Source: Lepus europaeus
Taxonomy: Eukaryota > Chordata > Mammalia > Lagomorpha > Leporidae
Length of the DNA stretch: 64,000 bases
Direction: 5' to 3'
Assembly: GCF_033115175.1 (NCBI RefSeq)
Contig: NC_084836.1
Span: 66,383,297-66,447,296, forward strand
Part shown: positions 20,758 to 31,669 of the stretch, one piece after another
Position numbering within the stretch: position 1 is the stretch's first letter
Layout: every line of letters begins with the position of its first letter
The notes under the pieces: model-generated
Told to the model about the DNA's origin: nothing
The model's input: the letters and a program-made list of their open reading frames with translations, nothing else
Database searches by the model: none
Position numbers and translations under genes: made by a program

Positions 20758-20779
20758 TAGGCATTTCTGAAACTGAAAT

Positions 20780-21145
20780 CCACTCTCTCTCTCTCTCTCT
20801 CTCTTTTTTTTTTTTTTTTTTGACAGGCAGAGTTAGACAGTGAGAGAGAGAGACAGAGAGAAAGGTCTTCCTTTCCCATTGGTTCACCCCTGAAATGTTC
20901 ACTATGGCCGGCGCGTTGTGCCGATCTGAAGCCAGGAGCCAGGTGCTTCCTCCTGGTCTCCCATGTGGGTGCAAGGCCCAAGCACTTGGGCCATCCTCCA
21001 CTGCTTTCCCGGGCCACAGCAGAAAGCTGGACTGGAAGAGGAGCAACCGGGATAGAATCCTGCGCCCCAACTGGGACTAGAACCCGGGGAGCCGGCACGG
21101 CACTGCAGGCAGAGGATTAGCCAAGTGGGCCGCGGTGCCAGCCTC
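20780..21145 (-). mobile_element. C-SINE, antisense, with flanking (CT)n
   Basis: A (CT)n at 20781-20802 and a T-run precede TGACAGGCAGAGTTAGACAG. It ends GGGCCGCGGTGCCAGCC. Confidence 0.87.
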
Positions 21146-21151
21146 TCTCTT

Positions 21152-21462
21152 CTTTAAAGATTTATTTACTTATAGAGAGGCAGAGGCAGAGAGAGAGAGA
21201 GAGGTCTTCCATCCTCTGGTTCATTCCCCAGACGGCTGCAACGGCCAGAGCTGTGCTGATCCGAAGCCAGGAGCCAGGAGTTTCTTCCAGGTCTCCCATG
21301 CAGGTGCAGTGGCCCAAGGATTTGGGCCATCTTCTACTGCTTTCTTAGGCCATAGCAAAGAGCAGGATCGGAAGTGGAGCAGCCAGGACTCAAATCGGTG
21401 CCCATATGGGAAGCCGATACTGCAGGTGGTGGCTTTACCTGCTATGCCACAGCGCTGACCCC
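21152..21462 (-). mobile_element. C-SINE, antisense
   Basis: The tail side is TTTAAAGATTTATTTACTTA. It ends GCCACAGCGCTGACCCC. Confidence 0.87.
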
Positions 21463-21539
21463 TAAATGAGATTTCTAATTCTCTAATACATACAATATTT
21501 GCCAAAGCAGTTAGAGAAAAGGAAGAGTATGTAGTCAGA

Positions 21540-21665
21540 GAAAGTGTTGTAGATCTGGAACTTGAACTGAACTAGACCTTGGAGAGCAGGTGACAAGAAA
21601 GGAACCAACAAGAACACACTTTGTGTAATAAGCACTGTATACACATTGCCTCACAGGGCCTGCAG
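21540..21665 (+). repeat. Possible MIR fragment
   Basis: TAATAAGCACTGTATACACA followed by TTGCCTCA resembles a MIR stretch (CTAAGCACTTTACATGCATT). Weak. Confidence 0.35.
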
Positions 21666-21689
21666 CCAGAGCTCTGCTCCAAGCCTGCC

Positions 21690-21733
21690 CTGTCTTTAAG
21701 ATTTATTTTTATTCACTTGGAAGGTAGAGTTAC

Positions 21734-21764
<31 letters not shown>

Positions 21765-21997
21765 ACGTTTCCATCTGCTGGTTCACTCCTCAAATGGCTA
21801 TAACAGCCCGGGCTGGGCCAAGCCAAAGCCAGGAGCCAGGAGCTTCATCTGGGTCTTCCATGTGGGTGGTAGGGGCCCAAGCCCTTGGGTCATCTTCCGC
21901 TGCTTTCCCAGGCCATTATCAGGGAGCTGGACCAGAAGGGAAGCAACCAGCACTTGAAGCGGCGCTCATATGGGATGCTGGCCTCAGTGCCGGCCTC
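21690..21997 (-). mobile_element. C-SINE, antisense
   Basis: The tail side is GTCTTTAAGATTTATTTTTA. It has (GA)n at about 21739-21763 and ends GCCTCAGTGCCGGCC. Confidence 0.84.
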
Positions 21998-22004
21998 GTG
22001 CTCT

Positions 22005-22105
22005 TCCCTTTTACCGAGACAACACTGAGGCCTGATGAGGTTAATCGGTTTGCCCAAGTCCACACTGCTGTGTGCTGAGCTGAGTCTGAAGCTCAGATCT
22101 TTGTT
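22005..22105 (+). repeat. MIR-like 3' fragment
   Basis: ACACTGAGGCCTGATGAGGT, TTTGCCCAAGTCCACACTGC and GAGCTGAGTCTGAAGCTC follow the order of the MIR 3' part. Confidence 0.5.
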
Positions 22106-22200
22106 ACTGTCTACACCACCTCGGATAGGCAGAAAGGGCCAGGGCGTGCATTCCAGGTGGAGGGGAGGAGCGAGGGGAGCGAGGGAGGCTGCCAGGGGCA

Positions 22201-22238
22201 GGTGCCTGTGGAAGGGCCAGGTGCCTGTGGAAGGGCCA
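22201..22238. repeat. 19-bp tandem duplication
   Basis: GGTGCCTGTGGAAGGGCCA occurs twice head to tail. It lies in a GC-rich unique stretch (22105-22655) that also holds an AGATAA GATA-type motif at 22553-22558. No exon is recognisable there. Confidence 0.9.
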
Positions 22239-22656
22239 GGCAGCCAGCCTTCATCCTATAAGAGCAGAGGCCAGAACTTCCTAGGCAGCTCTGCCCACTG
22301 TAGATTGAAACAGTCGGGGCCGGGGGTTCTGGGGTTCCTGGAAGGTGACTGACGCCTGTAAGACCGGCACAGTGCCCATTCAGTGTCTAGAAGAAGCCCC
22401 GGCCATCGATGCTGGGATGGGAGTGCCATGGCCAGAGCACTGGTTCCTGGAAGTTTAGCTCCGCCCCTCCTCAGCACACTGCTGTGTCCTAGTCTTGGCC
22501 CCCTCCTAGAATCAGGCCGCCCACCAGCTCAGCTCCAATCAGTCTGTCTTCCAGATAAGGCGCTCTAAGTTCCTCAATCCCTGGGGTGCTCTGGCCTCCA
22601 GGCATCTCAGCATTCATCTCCCCATAATGACTGATTCATTTCCTTTACTTTCTTTT

Positions 22657-22984
22657 GATTTTTTAAAGATTTATTTATTTATTTGAAAGGCAGAGTTACA
22701 GAGAGAGAGAGGGAGACAGAGATCTTCCCATCCACTGGTTCACTCCCTAAATAGCTGCAAAGGCTGGGGCTGGGCTAGGCTCAAGCCAGGAGCCAGGAGC
22801 TTTTTCAGGGTCTCCTACATGGCTGAAGGGGCCCAAGCTCTTGTACCATTTTCTGCTGCTTTCCCAGGTGCACTAGCAGGGAGCTGCATTGGAAGTGGAG
22901 CAACCAGGACTTGAATCAGCGCCCATGTGGGATGCTGGCGCTGCAGGCTGCGTTGTAACTCACTGTGCCACAGCTCTGGCCCCA
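22657..22984 (-). mobile_element. C-SINE, antisense
   Basis: The tail side is GATTTTTTAAAGATTTATTT. It ends GCCACAGCTCTGGCCCC. Confidence 0.87.
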
Positions 22985-23027
22985 GATTTATTTTCGATGA
23001 TTCCCTTTCTCCTTCCCAACAGCTCCA

Positions 23028-23140
23028 CTAAGTTGCTGTTATCATCATTATCTCTAGTTTTCAGGCGAAGAAATAAAGCTCAGAAAGATTGGGCTGCCCA
23101 AGGCCACGTAGTAAATGCCAGGACCCACACTCAGGTCTTT
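23028..23140 (+). repeat. MIR fragment
   Basis: TTATCATCATTATCTCTAGT, GCGAAGAAATAAAGCTCAGA and GGGCTGCCCAAGGCCACGTA match the MIR 3' region in order. Confidence 0.65.
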
Positions 23141-23179
23141 AGGTCCAAGGTCTGGTTCTCAGGCTTCTCTTTGTAAATT

Positions 23180-23658
23180 TTTTTAAAAATATATTTTATT
23201 TATTTATTTGAGAGATAGAGTGTTACAGACAAAGAGAGGCAGAGACAGAGAGAAAGATCTTTCATCCGCTGGTTCTCTCCTCAAATGGCAGCAATGACTG
23301 GAGCTGGACCGATCCGAAGCCAGGAGCCAGGAGCTTCTTCCATGCAGGTGCAGGGGCCCAAGGACTTGGGCCATCTTCCACTGCTTTCCCAGGCACAGCT
23401 CCCAGCTGGGAGCTGGATTGTCCCATTTCGAGCTTCTGATCCAGCTTCCTGCTAATGGGCACCCTGGGAGGCAGGTGATGGCTCGAGTCCTTGGGTCCCT
23501 CCCACCCACATAGGAGACACAGATGGAGTTCCTGGCTCCCAGCTTCACCCTGGCTCAGCCCTGGCTGTTGCAGGTCTTTGGGGGAATGAACCAGCAGATG
23601 GAAGATTTCTGTTTTTCTGTCAGTCTGCCTTTCAAAATAAATAATAAATAAAAGCCAA
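23180..23658. mobile_element. Two C-SINE pieces fused in opposite directions
   Basis: 23180-23428 is antisense (tail first: AAATATATTTTATTTATTTA). At about 23429 it switches to a sense body CTTCTGATCCAGCTTCCTGC, which runs to CAAAATAAATAATAAATAAA at about 23656. Neither piece has its 5' head: both heads are missing at the junction. Confidence 0.8.
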
Positions 23659-23698
23659 AAAAAAAAAAAACACCAAAAAACAACAAAAAAATCCTATT

Positions 23699-23990
23699 CT
23701 TGGGGTAGGCTGTTGGCCTAGTGGTTCAGACGCCCTTGTCCCACATCCAAGTGCATCTGTAATTCATGTCCCAGCTCCAGCCCCTGACTCCCATTTCCTG
23801 CTAATTCAGACCCTGAGATGCAACAGTGATGGCTCCAGTAATAAGGTTCCTGCCACCCATGGGGGGCACCTGGACTGAGTTCCTGGCTTCCAGCTTCACT
23901 GTACCCCACCCCACTGGGTCTTTGGAGAGTGAACTAGCTGATGGGAGCCAAGTCTGTTTTTCTTTCTCTCTCTTAAGTAAATAAATAACA
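23699..23990 (+). mobile_element. C-SINE, sense, divergent subfamily
   Basis: The head is GGGGTAGGCTGTTGGCCTAG and the tail is TTAAGTAAATAAATAACAAA. It is similar in type to the copy at 17700. Confidence 0.75.
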
Positions 23991-24002
23991 AAAGGAACAT
24001 TA

Positions 24003-24332
24003 GGGGCCAGCATCATGGCATAGTGGTTAAGGCACTGCCTGTGACAGCGGCTCCCATGAGCACCGGTTCAAGTCCTGGCTGCTCCACTTCCAATTCAGCT
24101 CCCTGATAATGGGCCTGGGAGAGCAGATGATGGCCCAGATGCTTGAGACCCTGCCACCCTTGTGAGAGACCTGGATGAAGCTTCTGGCTCCTGGCTTCGG
24201 TGTGGCCCAGGCCCAGCCATTGTGGCTGTTCGGGGAGTGAACCAGTGGATGAAAGATCTCTGTCTCGTTGTAACTCTGCCTTTCAAATAAATAAATAAAT
24301 AAACAAACCTTAAAAGAAAAAAAAAAAAAACA
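24003..24332 (+). mobile_element. C-SINE, sense; last copy before the NFE2 block
   Basis: The head is GGGGCCAGCATCATGGCATA and the tail is AAATAAATAAATAAATAAAC. Only one SINE occurs in the next 11.5 kb. Confidence 0.87.
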
Positions 24333-24335
24333 GAA

Positions 24336-25440
24336 CATGAAAAAAAATCATATCCTTACTCAAACTGAAACACAAAGAAAAATGAACGGATGGCTCAGGA
24401 GATGTGTGTCCACACCTGGGCCTCGGTTCATACCACTCTGCTTTAGTAAGAGGGGCCTCCCTGTTCCCTGGTCCCAGAGGGCCACCCCCCTCCCCCAGCC
24501 ATTGGGGCAACTGCCCGGCTCTGGCTCTGCGGCCTAGGATAACGCCCAGCCCTCCCCTTGCCCCTCTGTGGCTGCCTCCCCTTTCCGTCTGTTGAGAGAG
24601 GAAGCCAGCGGGAGGCGGGTGCAACCCTGCAGGGCACTGATAAAGGGCCGGCCCTGCCCCCGCCCTCTGGGGCCGCTGCGGTCAGACCAACAGGCTGGCA
24701 GGGCAAGGCAGCCAGCTCCCTGTGGGACTCACGGCCCTCCCCCCTGGTTCCACCTCTGCCCACCCCGCCCTTCTGGGGAAGCTGGTTGCATAACTCCCTG
24801 AGGGGTTTGGCAACATTGCCTGTGGCTTGACCTGATGCTGGTGGTGCTGTGCCCATGCATTGTGTGGGTGAGCAGGGATGGGTTCGCCAGGGGAGACACA
24901 GCAAGCCAACCTTGAAAGGAGTGAATGACCCGGCTAGGTGGAGAATAATGAAACAGTGAAAGCTACCTGGCCATGATTCGCTCTGCATCCTCTCTCTGCG
25001 ACCCCTGCTGTGTGTAGGAAAATCTCAGGTGTGGAGTCTGCCTGTCCGGGCTGGCACTCACCTACCTACCTGCAAACTGTGAATCAAAGAAGGGTGCTCA
25101 CAGGGACTTCAGGGGTCTGGGGGAGGGGGAGAGAGAGCCCGTCCTGCCCCCTGAGGGCTGGCAGGGGTGTTGTGCGGGCAGGACACAGCCTGGGTGGGGG
25201 TTAGGTGGGGGACACGTCCATCTGACCAGAGCCTGAGAGAAGGCTGTGTGCTCACTTAGCTTACTCGATGCCACCCTGGCTGTCCCCACAATAACTAGCA
25301 GAGGACTTGCAACACTTGTAGGTGTCCCTGCTGTTCACGGGATCGGATGGAGTTCCATCTTCCTAGCTTGACTTCCAGGACCCCTTAGGATCTCGCGCCA
25401 GCCACATTTTCCAAACTTACCTCCTAACTGCTTCTCACTC
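24336..25440 (+). promoter_or_regulatory. NFE2: Candidate distal NFE2 promoter region
   Basis: SINE-free, GC-rich sequence begins here. At 24638-24643 a TGATAA GATA site sits beside GC boxes (GGCCCTGCCCCCGCCC). Human NFE2 has a non-coding first exon several kilobases upstream of the coding exon, so a distal promoter near this distance is expected. I cannot identify the exon or its donor. This is inference from spacing and motifs. Confidence 0.3.
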
Positions 25441-25790
25441 CCTGTCCTGCCCTGGTAAAGCCAAAGCCGGACTCTGGGTTGTGCGCCTCCATGTCTTTAC
25501 CCCTTGGCTCACAATAGTGTTTTCCCACTTCTCTGCCTGGGGCATTTCCAGTCATTCCCTACGGCCCAGCTCACTCCTCCAGGAAGCCTCCACCGATTTC
25601 CACCAGGGGGGATGTATTTCTTCTTCTGCTCTACACCACTTCCTAGAGACCTGTATCCAGGTGATTTCCCAACGACACTGTGAGTGAGGATTCGGACTCT
25701 GTCTCATTCATCTTTATCTTCCTGGAATGTAAGACGGAGTAAGGCTCCACCGACATCTGTTGAATGCATGAGCTGGGTCTGCAGACCTGA
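25440..25790 (+). repeat. L2 LINE 3' fragment
   Basis: TGCCTGGGGCATTTCCAGTC, GGCCCAGCTCACTCCTCCAG, GAAGCCTCCACCGATTTCC, TCTCATTCATCTTTATCTTC and TGTTGAATGCATGAG appear in the order of the L2 3' end. Confidence 0.65.
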
Positions 25791-26003
25791 ACTGGTGTCC
25801 CCCACACCCCTAGCCCAGGAGGCCATGATGCTCCCTGCAAGATCTATGAGAGTGGGAGGCAAGCTGATGACCTCACTGCACGCTCCAAGTGGGTTCAGAA
25901 TCTACGAGTGACTTGGGTGTGAGTCTGGGCCGCAGTCTTGGCATTCAGACACAGCACACGTATTCAGGCCCCTCTGAGGGAACAAGGGGTAGTGACAGTC
26001 ACT

Positions 26004-26338
26004 TTTTTTTAAAAAAATGTATTTATTTATTTGAAAGTCAGAGTTACACAGAAAGAGGAGAAGCAGAGAGAGAGAAAGGTCTTCCATTTGCTGGTTCACT
26101 CCCCAATTGGCCGCAACGGCCGGAGCCATGCCGATCTGAAGCCAGGAGCCAAGAGATTCTTCCCAGTCTCCCATGTGGGTGCCAGGGCCCAAGGATCTGT
26201 TCCATCTTCTACTGCTCTCCCAGGCCACAGCAGAGAGCTGGATCAGAAGTAGAGCAGCTGGGTCTCGAACTGGCGCCCATATGGGATGCCGGCGCTTCAG
26301 GCCAGGGCATTAACCCACTGCGACACAGCACCGGCCCG
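26004..26338 (-). mobile_element. C-SINE, antisense; only SINE upstream of NFE2, 12-bp duplication
   Basis: It runs from a T-tail to the reversed head CGACACAGCACCGGCCC. GTGACAGTCACT occurs at 25992-26003 and 26339-26350. The target itself is an odd palindrome (AGTGACAGTCACT). Confidence 0.92.
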
Positions 26339-26521
26339 GTGACAGTCACTCTTGCGGCTGATTGTACAGTGATATCAGGTTACAGAGAGTCCACGAGCAC
26401 TTGCTGGAATTCAGCGCATTGAACCATGGGTTTCACGTGGACGTGGATTATTCCCAGCCCACGCCAGCTGCACAGGAGGCCCCTCATGCTTGCGGCACTG
26501 CCTCCTTACTTGTGCTGTGCT

Positions 26522-26535
26522 GGGGGGGGGGGGGG
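26522..26535. repeat. Poly(G)14 run
   Basis: Fourteen consecutive G in unique sequence upstream of NFE2. It is a likely length-variable and error-prone site. Confidence 0.9.
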
Positions 26536-28599
26536 CAGTCTTAGGAAAGAACTGGGATGGCAGGGTGCTGGGGACATGCGGGAGCACTGACAGCACCTGT
26601 TCTTTATCAATGAGGAGCATTCTTCCTCAATGCTGAACACCATCCTATCAGAGACTGCTCGCTGGGCATCAGCGCTGCCTTGGGGTGGCACCTGTCCACT
26701 TCCCCAGTCTTAATGTTTCCAATGATCTTGAAACCCCAGGAGAAGAAAGAAACAGAGAGAAAGTGCCAGCTGCAGACAAAAGGATCACAGCCAGACAGGC
26801 AGAGGACTTCCAGAGCTGAAAGCCACCTTAAGCTAAGAGGAAGGAAAACTCCTTTTTCCCAGTCTCCCGTGGGAGATCTGTTGGACCTGGGGCTTGGAGG
26901 CCACAGGGTGACTGGGTGAGCCCAAGGGGTCTGTGTTGGCCTCACAGAGAGTTGCCGTGGGGGCTGGGGGTTGGATCTGACATCCTACACACACGCGTCC
27001 TGGTGTGTCCAGGGTCCCAAGGTGCCTAGGCTGGAAGAAAGGAGGACAGAGGACACCAGGGGGTCCCTTTCAGGGAGGTGAATAATTGCCCTGCCGGGCA
27101 GCCCCCCACCCACCTCTGTTCTCTCTCACGCGGAGGAAAAGCCAGGCCAAGAAAGAGGCTTTTGTCCTAGGATATCTGAGGCTGAGGGGGAGGGGAGGCT
27201 GCAGGTGAAAGGGTACATCAAAGCAGCCTGCCCCCTCCTCCCCAAGTCCCCCTGCCCATTCCCAGAGCCCAGGCTTTCCTTAACTGAAGGCCTTGACCTG
27301 AATGCCCACCCACCCAACCAGCTGCCGCGAGATGGCTGTCCTCGCTTCGACAGTCCTCCACCTCGCCGTGACCCGGTCTCCCCCTACCCCGAGAGCTGGC
27401 TTCAGGGGCAGAGGACAGAAGCCGCAACCTGCATAGAGTTTACGGTCACTTTGGAGAGGTCCTGCAGGTTGGAACGCATCATGCACACGGGAGAAACACA
27501 GCCCTGGCCGGGCTCCTGGGCAGCCAAAGAGGCCGGGAGAGGCTTGGAGCCCCGTGTGCCCCCACTGGCTGGGAGCAAGGTGGGGGCGGGCTGTGGGCAG
27601 AAACCACACCGGGCTCAAGTTTCCTCTCTTGGCCAGAAGGGGCAGAAGGAGAGGAGGGCCACGGGGAAAGGGGAGGGTTGGAGGAAGGACTAAGAACTCG
27701 GGAGGCCAGGGCTCTAGACCCAGAGCAAGCGGTGCGCCTGCCTCCGGGCTCACTGCTCTCAGCACGGCCGGAGCCTCCAGGCTCAGCGCTCAGCCATGGC
27801 TGGGGGGCGGGACGCAGCTCGTGCGGGAGCTCAGAGGTAGCAGGGATCCTGGCCCAGGAGGTGTCAGCTCAGACCCAGCCTGCCCAGAGACGCCAGTTGG
27901 AACCTCAACTCTCTCCTCACCCAGCTCGCTCGCTCGTGCACGCTTGGACTCTGCCACAGGTGCCGGAAGGCAGGGTGGGCGCGGGTGTGTGTGTGTGTGT
28001 GTGGGGTGGGTTCCTGTGAGATCCTGGGGCAGGCTGGGGAGGGGGAGGCCATGGAGGGAGGGAGACAGCAGCAACTTTCCATAGGTTCCTAGGAGACCTC
28101 AGACCTCCCCACACTGCCCCGGGTTAGGAATTGGCACCTCGGAGAACTCCCCTGGGAGAAGACCTGCATGGCTTCCCGAGTGCCCTGGGATCCTTGGGGT
28201 GGGAGGCAGTGGATGGGGACCAGTGGTCGCCTGAGGGCTGCCCTGAGCGGGCAACAGACTTCCAGGTACGCGGTACCATCCTCCCCCTGGCCCGCTGCAT
28301 TCTTCTGCTCAGTCCAGCCAGCTGTGGATGTTTGGGGGAAGCTAAACAATTGGGGACTTCTGGGAAGTGGCGTGACTGGGTAGGGGGAGCTGGGTTCCCG
28401 CTTCCCCTTGCCCCTTCTCTGCACAGGAGGGATCAGCTAGACCTGGAAGGGACAGGAAGGCGTGCGAACCCCACCAGAGCTCCTGGCTGCCTGAGAGCCA
28501 GGGGGCAGAGGAGCATCCTCTGCTGGGACCCTCCAGGCAATGTCCCAACAGACTGGAGCTTGGGGTCAAGGGGTGGAGTGCGGGATGCCAGGAGCTGGT

Positions 28600-28662
28600 C
28601 CCCTCTCTCTGTTCTCTCTCTCTCTCTCACACACACACACACTCACACACACACACACAGCT
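28600..28662. repeat. (TC)n(AC)n compound microsatellite
   Basis: CTCTCT repeats are followed by ACACAC repeats with one TC interruption. Confidence 0.93.
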
Positions 28663-31084
28663 CAGTCCTTTGTCCCCAGAGGATGGAAACCACCGTGATC
28701 AAACCTCTCTCTTCCCTTTCCCTTAGGTCTGCCTCTCCTTCTTTGAGGGTTCTCCCTAATCTTTCTAAGGGGGCTGCTCCCCCACCACGCCACATCCCAA
28801 GTTTTGTGGCTCCCTTCCCATCCCTACTGCCTCTATGGATGCCTGGACAGGTGGGGTGGTCTGAGCAAGCCCCCCTCCCTTGTCATTCAAGGAAATTAGG
28901 GGCCCTGGGACAGCGGTGGAGGTCCAGAGTCTTCCTCTCCCCCAGCCAACCCTCCTCGCTCTGTACCCCCAAACATAAGACTCTGCACAGTTCTGTGAGT
29001 ATTTAGGGCTTGTGACAACAATCCCTCTGGAGAGGACCACCAGGATGAGAGTGGGGAGGATGGATTTTAGCCCCTGAAGACGGCTCCAGTCCTACCTGGT
29101 CCACAGCATTGGGAACTAAGAGGAGGAACAGCCAACCAACTCAGTGGGAGTGGGAATAAGGGGACTGACCCCCCAAATGCAGGCTAAACTGTAAGGTGGG
29201 AGATGCTGATTGCTAAGGCAAGGGGGCACAGGAAGCCCACCTTCCTTAGGGTGGCCCCTGTGGGGTTCCAGCTGAGCCAGTTCTGACTATGCTGCCTCCC
29301 TGACCTGTCCCTCTGAGGGGTAGCCTCCTAGGGCCCAGCGGTGGTCTCTACCTGGTATATAGATCCTCTCCAGCCGGCCCCTGAGCGTCTGGGAGAAGCA
29401 TCCCACTCCCCTGGAGCCCGCTGCAAACTGCTGGTTGGAGCTCATTCCGGGCTTGTCCTTAACTCCCTCTGCCCCAGCCTCCCAGCTGCCCTCGCTTCCC
29501 TTCTGAGCCCCAGGTCTTCCCGAGAGGGAGCAGATTTCTAGGCTCAGAGACAGGACAGGGCTGCCTGGCTCAAGGTTCGAAGCTAGAAGTCTGAGGATCA
29601 CCTACTGGGCTCCTCTGTGGTGCCTGAGAATTCGGTTCCGAGGTCTGGGGAGCCTCGGAGTCTGTGTGTTCGCACAGACCCCGGCTGATGCGGTGCAGGA
29701 TACATCTGTGACTTCTGAGATAGACGCAGCACCACGGCCTCTCAGCAGTGCACTTCTCTAGTTCGCTATTTAAGGGAGGAGACAGAATTTGCCCTTTGGA
29801 AGCAATTTGCTTGAGGAATGGATAATCTGGTTCCCTGCCTCCCGGGGCAGGGTCTGTATACAGCACCTGGGTGTCAGATCCGGGAAGACAGAAGGGGGAT
29901 GGGGTGCTTAAAGAACTATGAGGCAAGAGTGGATGTCCCTGCCCCCTAAACCCCTTCTCCATTCACTCTGCCTTTGGGCAATTTCCGCCAGAACCTGGGT
30001 GGGGAAGGGTGGGGTTCCGGTGTTGAAATGGCCTCCTGGACAGACATAAACACCCCACCCACCGTGCCTGCTGGCCGAGGAGGACCTGCACCTCCACCAA
30101 CTCCCAGTTGCAAGCAGAGAGAGGCACAGGCTAGGAGAGATCCTCTTTCGAAAGGGTCATCTGTAGTCCCCCCCACCCGGCCCCGGCTTTGTGGTCCAGC
30201 CAAAGAATGGGCTCCGTGTGAAACAGCTGTGGTGGGCCAGCCTTGCGGCGGGTGGTCAGGGGTCCGGCTATCTGAGGTCATCCAGGACTACCCCTGCACT
30301 CTGCAGGCTTCCTTCATCCCCAGCCTGCTTCCCATCCTTGCATGGTGCTGTGTGCACGTGCACCGAGATCAGGAGGTCCTGGACAAAACTCTGCGGCCTC
30401 TCGTTCTGCTTGTTGAAGACAAGAACGGATGCGGGCAGTGATGGGTGTCAGGAGCTGGGGAGCTGGGATGAGAAGAGGGACTGACGCACAGAGATGTGAG
30501 CAGGAGTGAAGTGCTCGCCGCCCCCACAGGAAGGGACCTCCGAGCTCAGGTTGTCTGACTCTGCTTTCACAAAGAGGAAACAGGCCCAGAAGCGACGTGG
30601 CCTGCCCAACCTCCCGCTGCCGCTGCTTGAGCCCAGAGCAGAAGCAGCGGCGCTGGAGGGGAGTGCATACTGAGGGGTCTAAAGGGAAACTGCCCAGGAG
30701 AGGGAAGAGGCTGGAAGGCCGCAGGGAGAAGTGACCACATCAATGCCAACAGAGGCTTGGGGTTCGCCGACCCAGGACAGGGCTGGCAGGTGCCGGCGAG
30801 GCCAGGAGGGTCGTGTTCCAGGCCTCATGCTGCTGTGGGTCTCGGCTTCTGAACCCATTCTACAGACCTTTGTGGAAGTCACTCTCCTGACCGATGCTCA
30901 CAGAGGCCCCGCACAACCCCCTGAAAGTGCTTAGTAATTCATTGTTAGGGTGCTTACGCTAACCTCGCAAGAGGAAAGACCCCTGGCTTTAAGGGTTGTG
31001 GTATGGCCAAGATGCCCCTGTGGGGACACAAGGCCAAGGTCCAGTGTCTCCAGAGTCCACTCCTCTGCCCCTGCTGCCTGCAGC

Positions 31085-31139
31085 TGATAAGCCTCTTATC
31101 TGGCCCAGGCAGGGGAGGGCAGGGCTGCTATCAGCACCC
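31085..31139 (+). promoter_or_regulatory. NFE2: Triple GATA cluster with CACCC box, upstream of NFE2
   Basis: Three WGATAR matches lie within 49 bp: TGATAA at 31085-31090, TTATCT (AGATAA reversed) at 31096-31101 and CTATCA (TGATAG reversed) at 31128-31133. CACCC follows at 31135-31139. The first two face each other across 5 bp. The cluster lies about 525 bp upstream of the coding exon's acceptor. NFE2 is an erythroid and megakaryocytic gene, so GATA1 and KLF-type control is expected. It may be the proximal promoter or an intronic enhancer. Confidence 0.6.
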
Positions 31140-31329
31140 GGGCCTGGGCCACATGTTGGAGAAAGCTGTCTGTGTGGCTCTTCCCATAACACACTCCTTG
31201 GGGGATCTCCCAAGCGTGCACTCTCATCCTGGGAAGAAAAGGCTGAGATCTAGAAGCTGAAGACGGACGAGGAAAGCAGGGGTGGCCCCTGATGTTGCCC
31301 CAGACTTCCAACCCAAACCAAAAAGACTG

Positions 31330-31407
31330 CCCTGGCCAGGAATACATTTCTAGGGCGGAAGAGGTAAGGGAGAGAGAGAGAGAGAAGGCATCCTGTCCGA
31401 AAACCAG
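31330..31407 (+). other. NFE2: Candidate NFE2 non-coding exon 3' end (proximal promoter transcript)
   Basis: Two good donors lie downstream of the GATA cluster: GAG|GTAAGG at 31363/31364 and CAG|GTAAAG at 31407/31408. Either could splice to the acceptor at 31609/31610. The exon start is not visible. This is inference from splice signals only. Confidence 0.3.
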
Positions 31408-31609
31408 GTAAAGTTCTACTGTGCTCCCACACAAGCTGAGCGGCCCGAGTAGGCGAGCTGGCCGACTCAAACCCCACTTGCTTTGCAGCTCTAAGGGGCT
31501 AAGGAGCTCAGGATGGGCGAGGGCTCGCCTTGCTTCAAGGCCAGTGGGGGAAGGACAGACTCGCTGGGCCCAGCAGGAGCGGCTCTCACACCCTTCTCCT
31601 TTGGCGCAG

Positions 31610-31669
31610 GTTGCTGGGGCCGTTCGGGCTGTGGGGGAACCTGGACCAGACACACCCTGGCCCAGTAGG
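31610..31669 (+). other. NFE2: NFE2 5'UTR part of the first coding exon
   Basis: The acceptor TTCTCCTTTGGCGCAG ends at 31609. The sequence up to the ATG at 31670 is spliced leader. The frame is open upstream of the ATG for many codons, but homology to NF-E2 begins at MPPCPPQQS. Confidence 0.65.

Larger units (their letters stand above)
26351..31084 (+). other. NFE2: Unique, mostly repeat-free NFE2 5' region / intron 1
   Basis: There is no SINE in this 4.7 kb. It is likely NFE2 first-intron or upstream regulatory DNA. It contains a GTGTGT run near 27987, a (TC)n(AC)n microsatellite near 28613-28660 and a possible MIR scrap near 30556-30605. The long open frames (for example 28131-29006 and 27205-27693) show no domain and are GC-driven. 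Confidence 0.5.

Noticed and set aside
1312-24332. Regularly spaced repeats as a CRISPR-like array
   Set aside because: They are dispersed C-SINEs in both orientations with target duplications in a mammalian genome.
27205-27693. 162-codon plus frame and overlapping minus frame
   Set aside because: Both strands are open because of high GC content. No recognisable motif.
28131-29006. 291-codon plus frame upstream of NFE2
   Set aside because: It crosses a (TC)n(AC)n microsatellite, has no recognisable domain and lies in GC-rich non-coding DNA.
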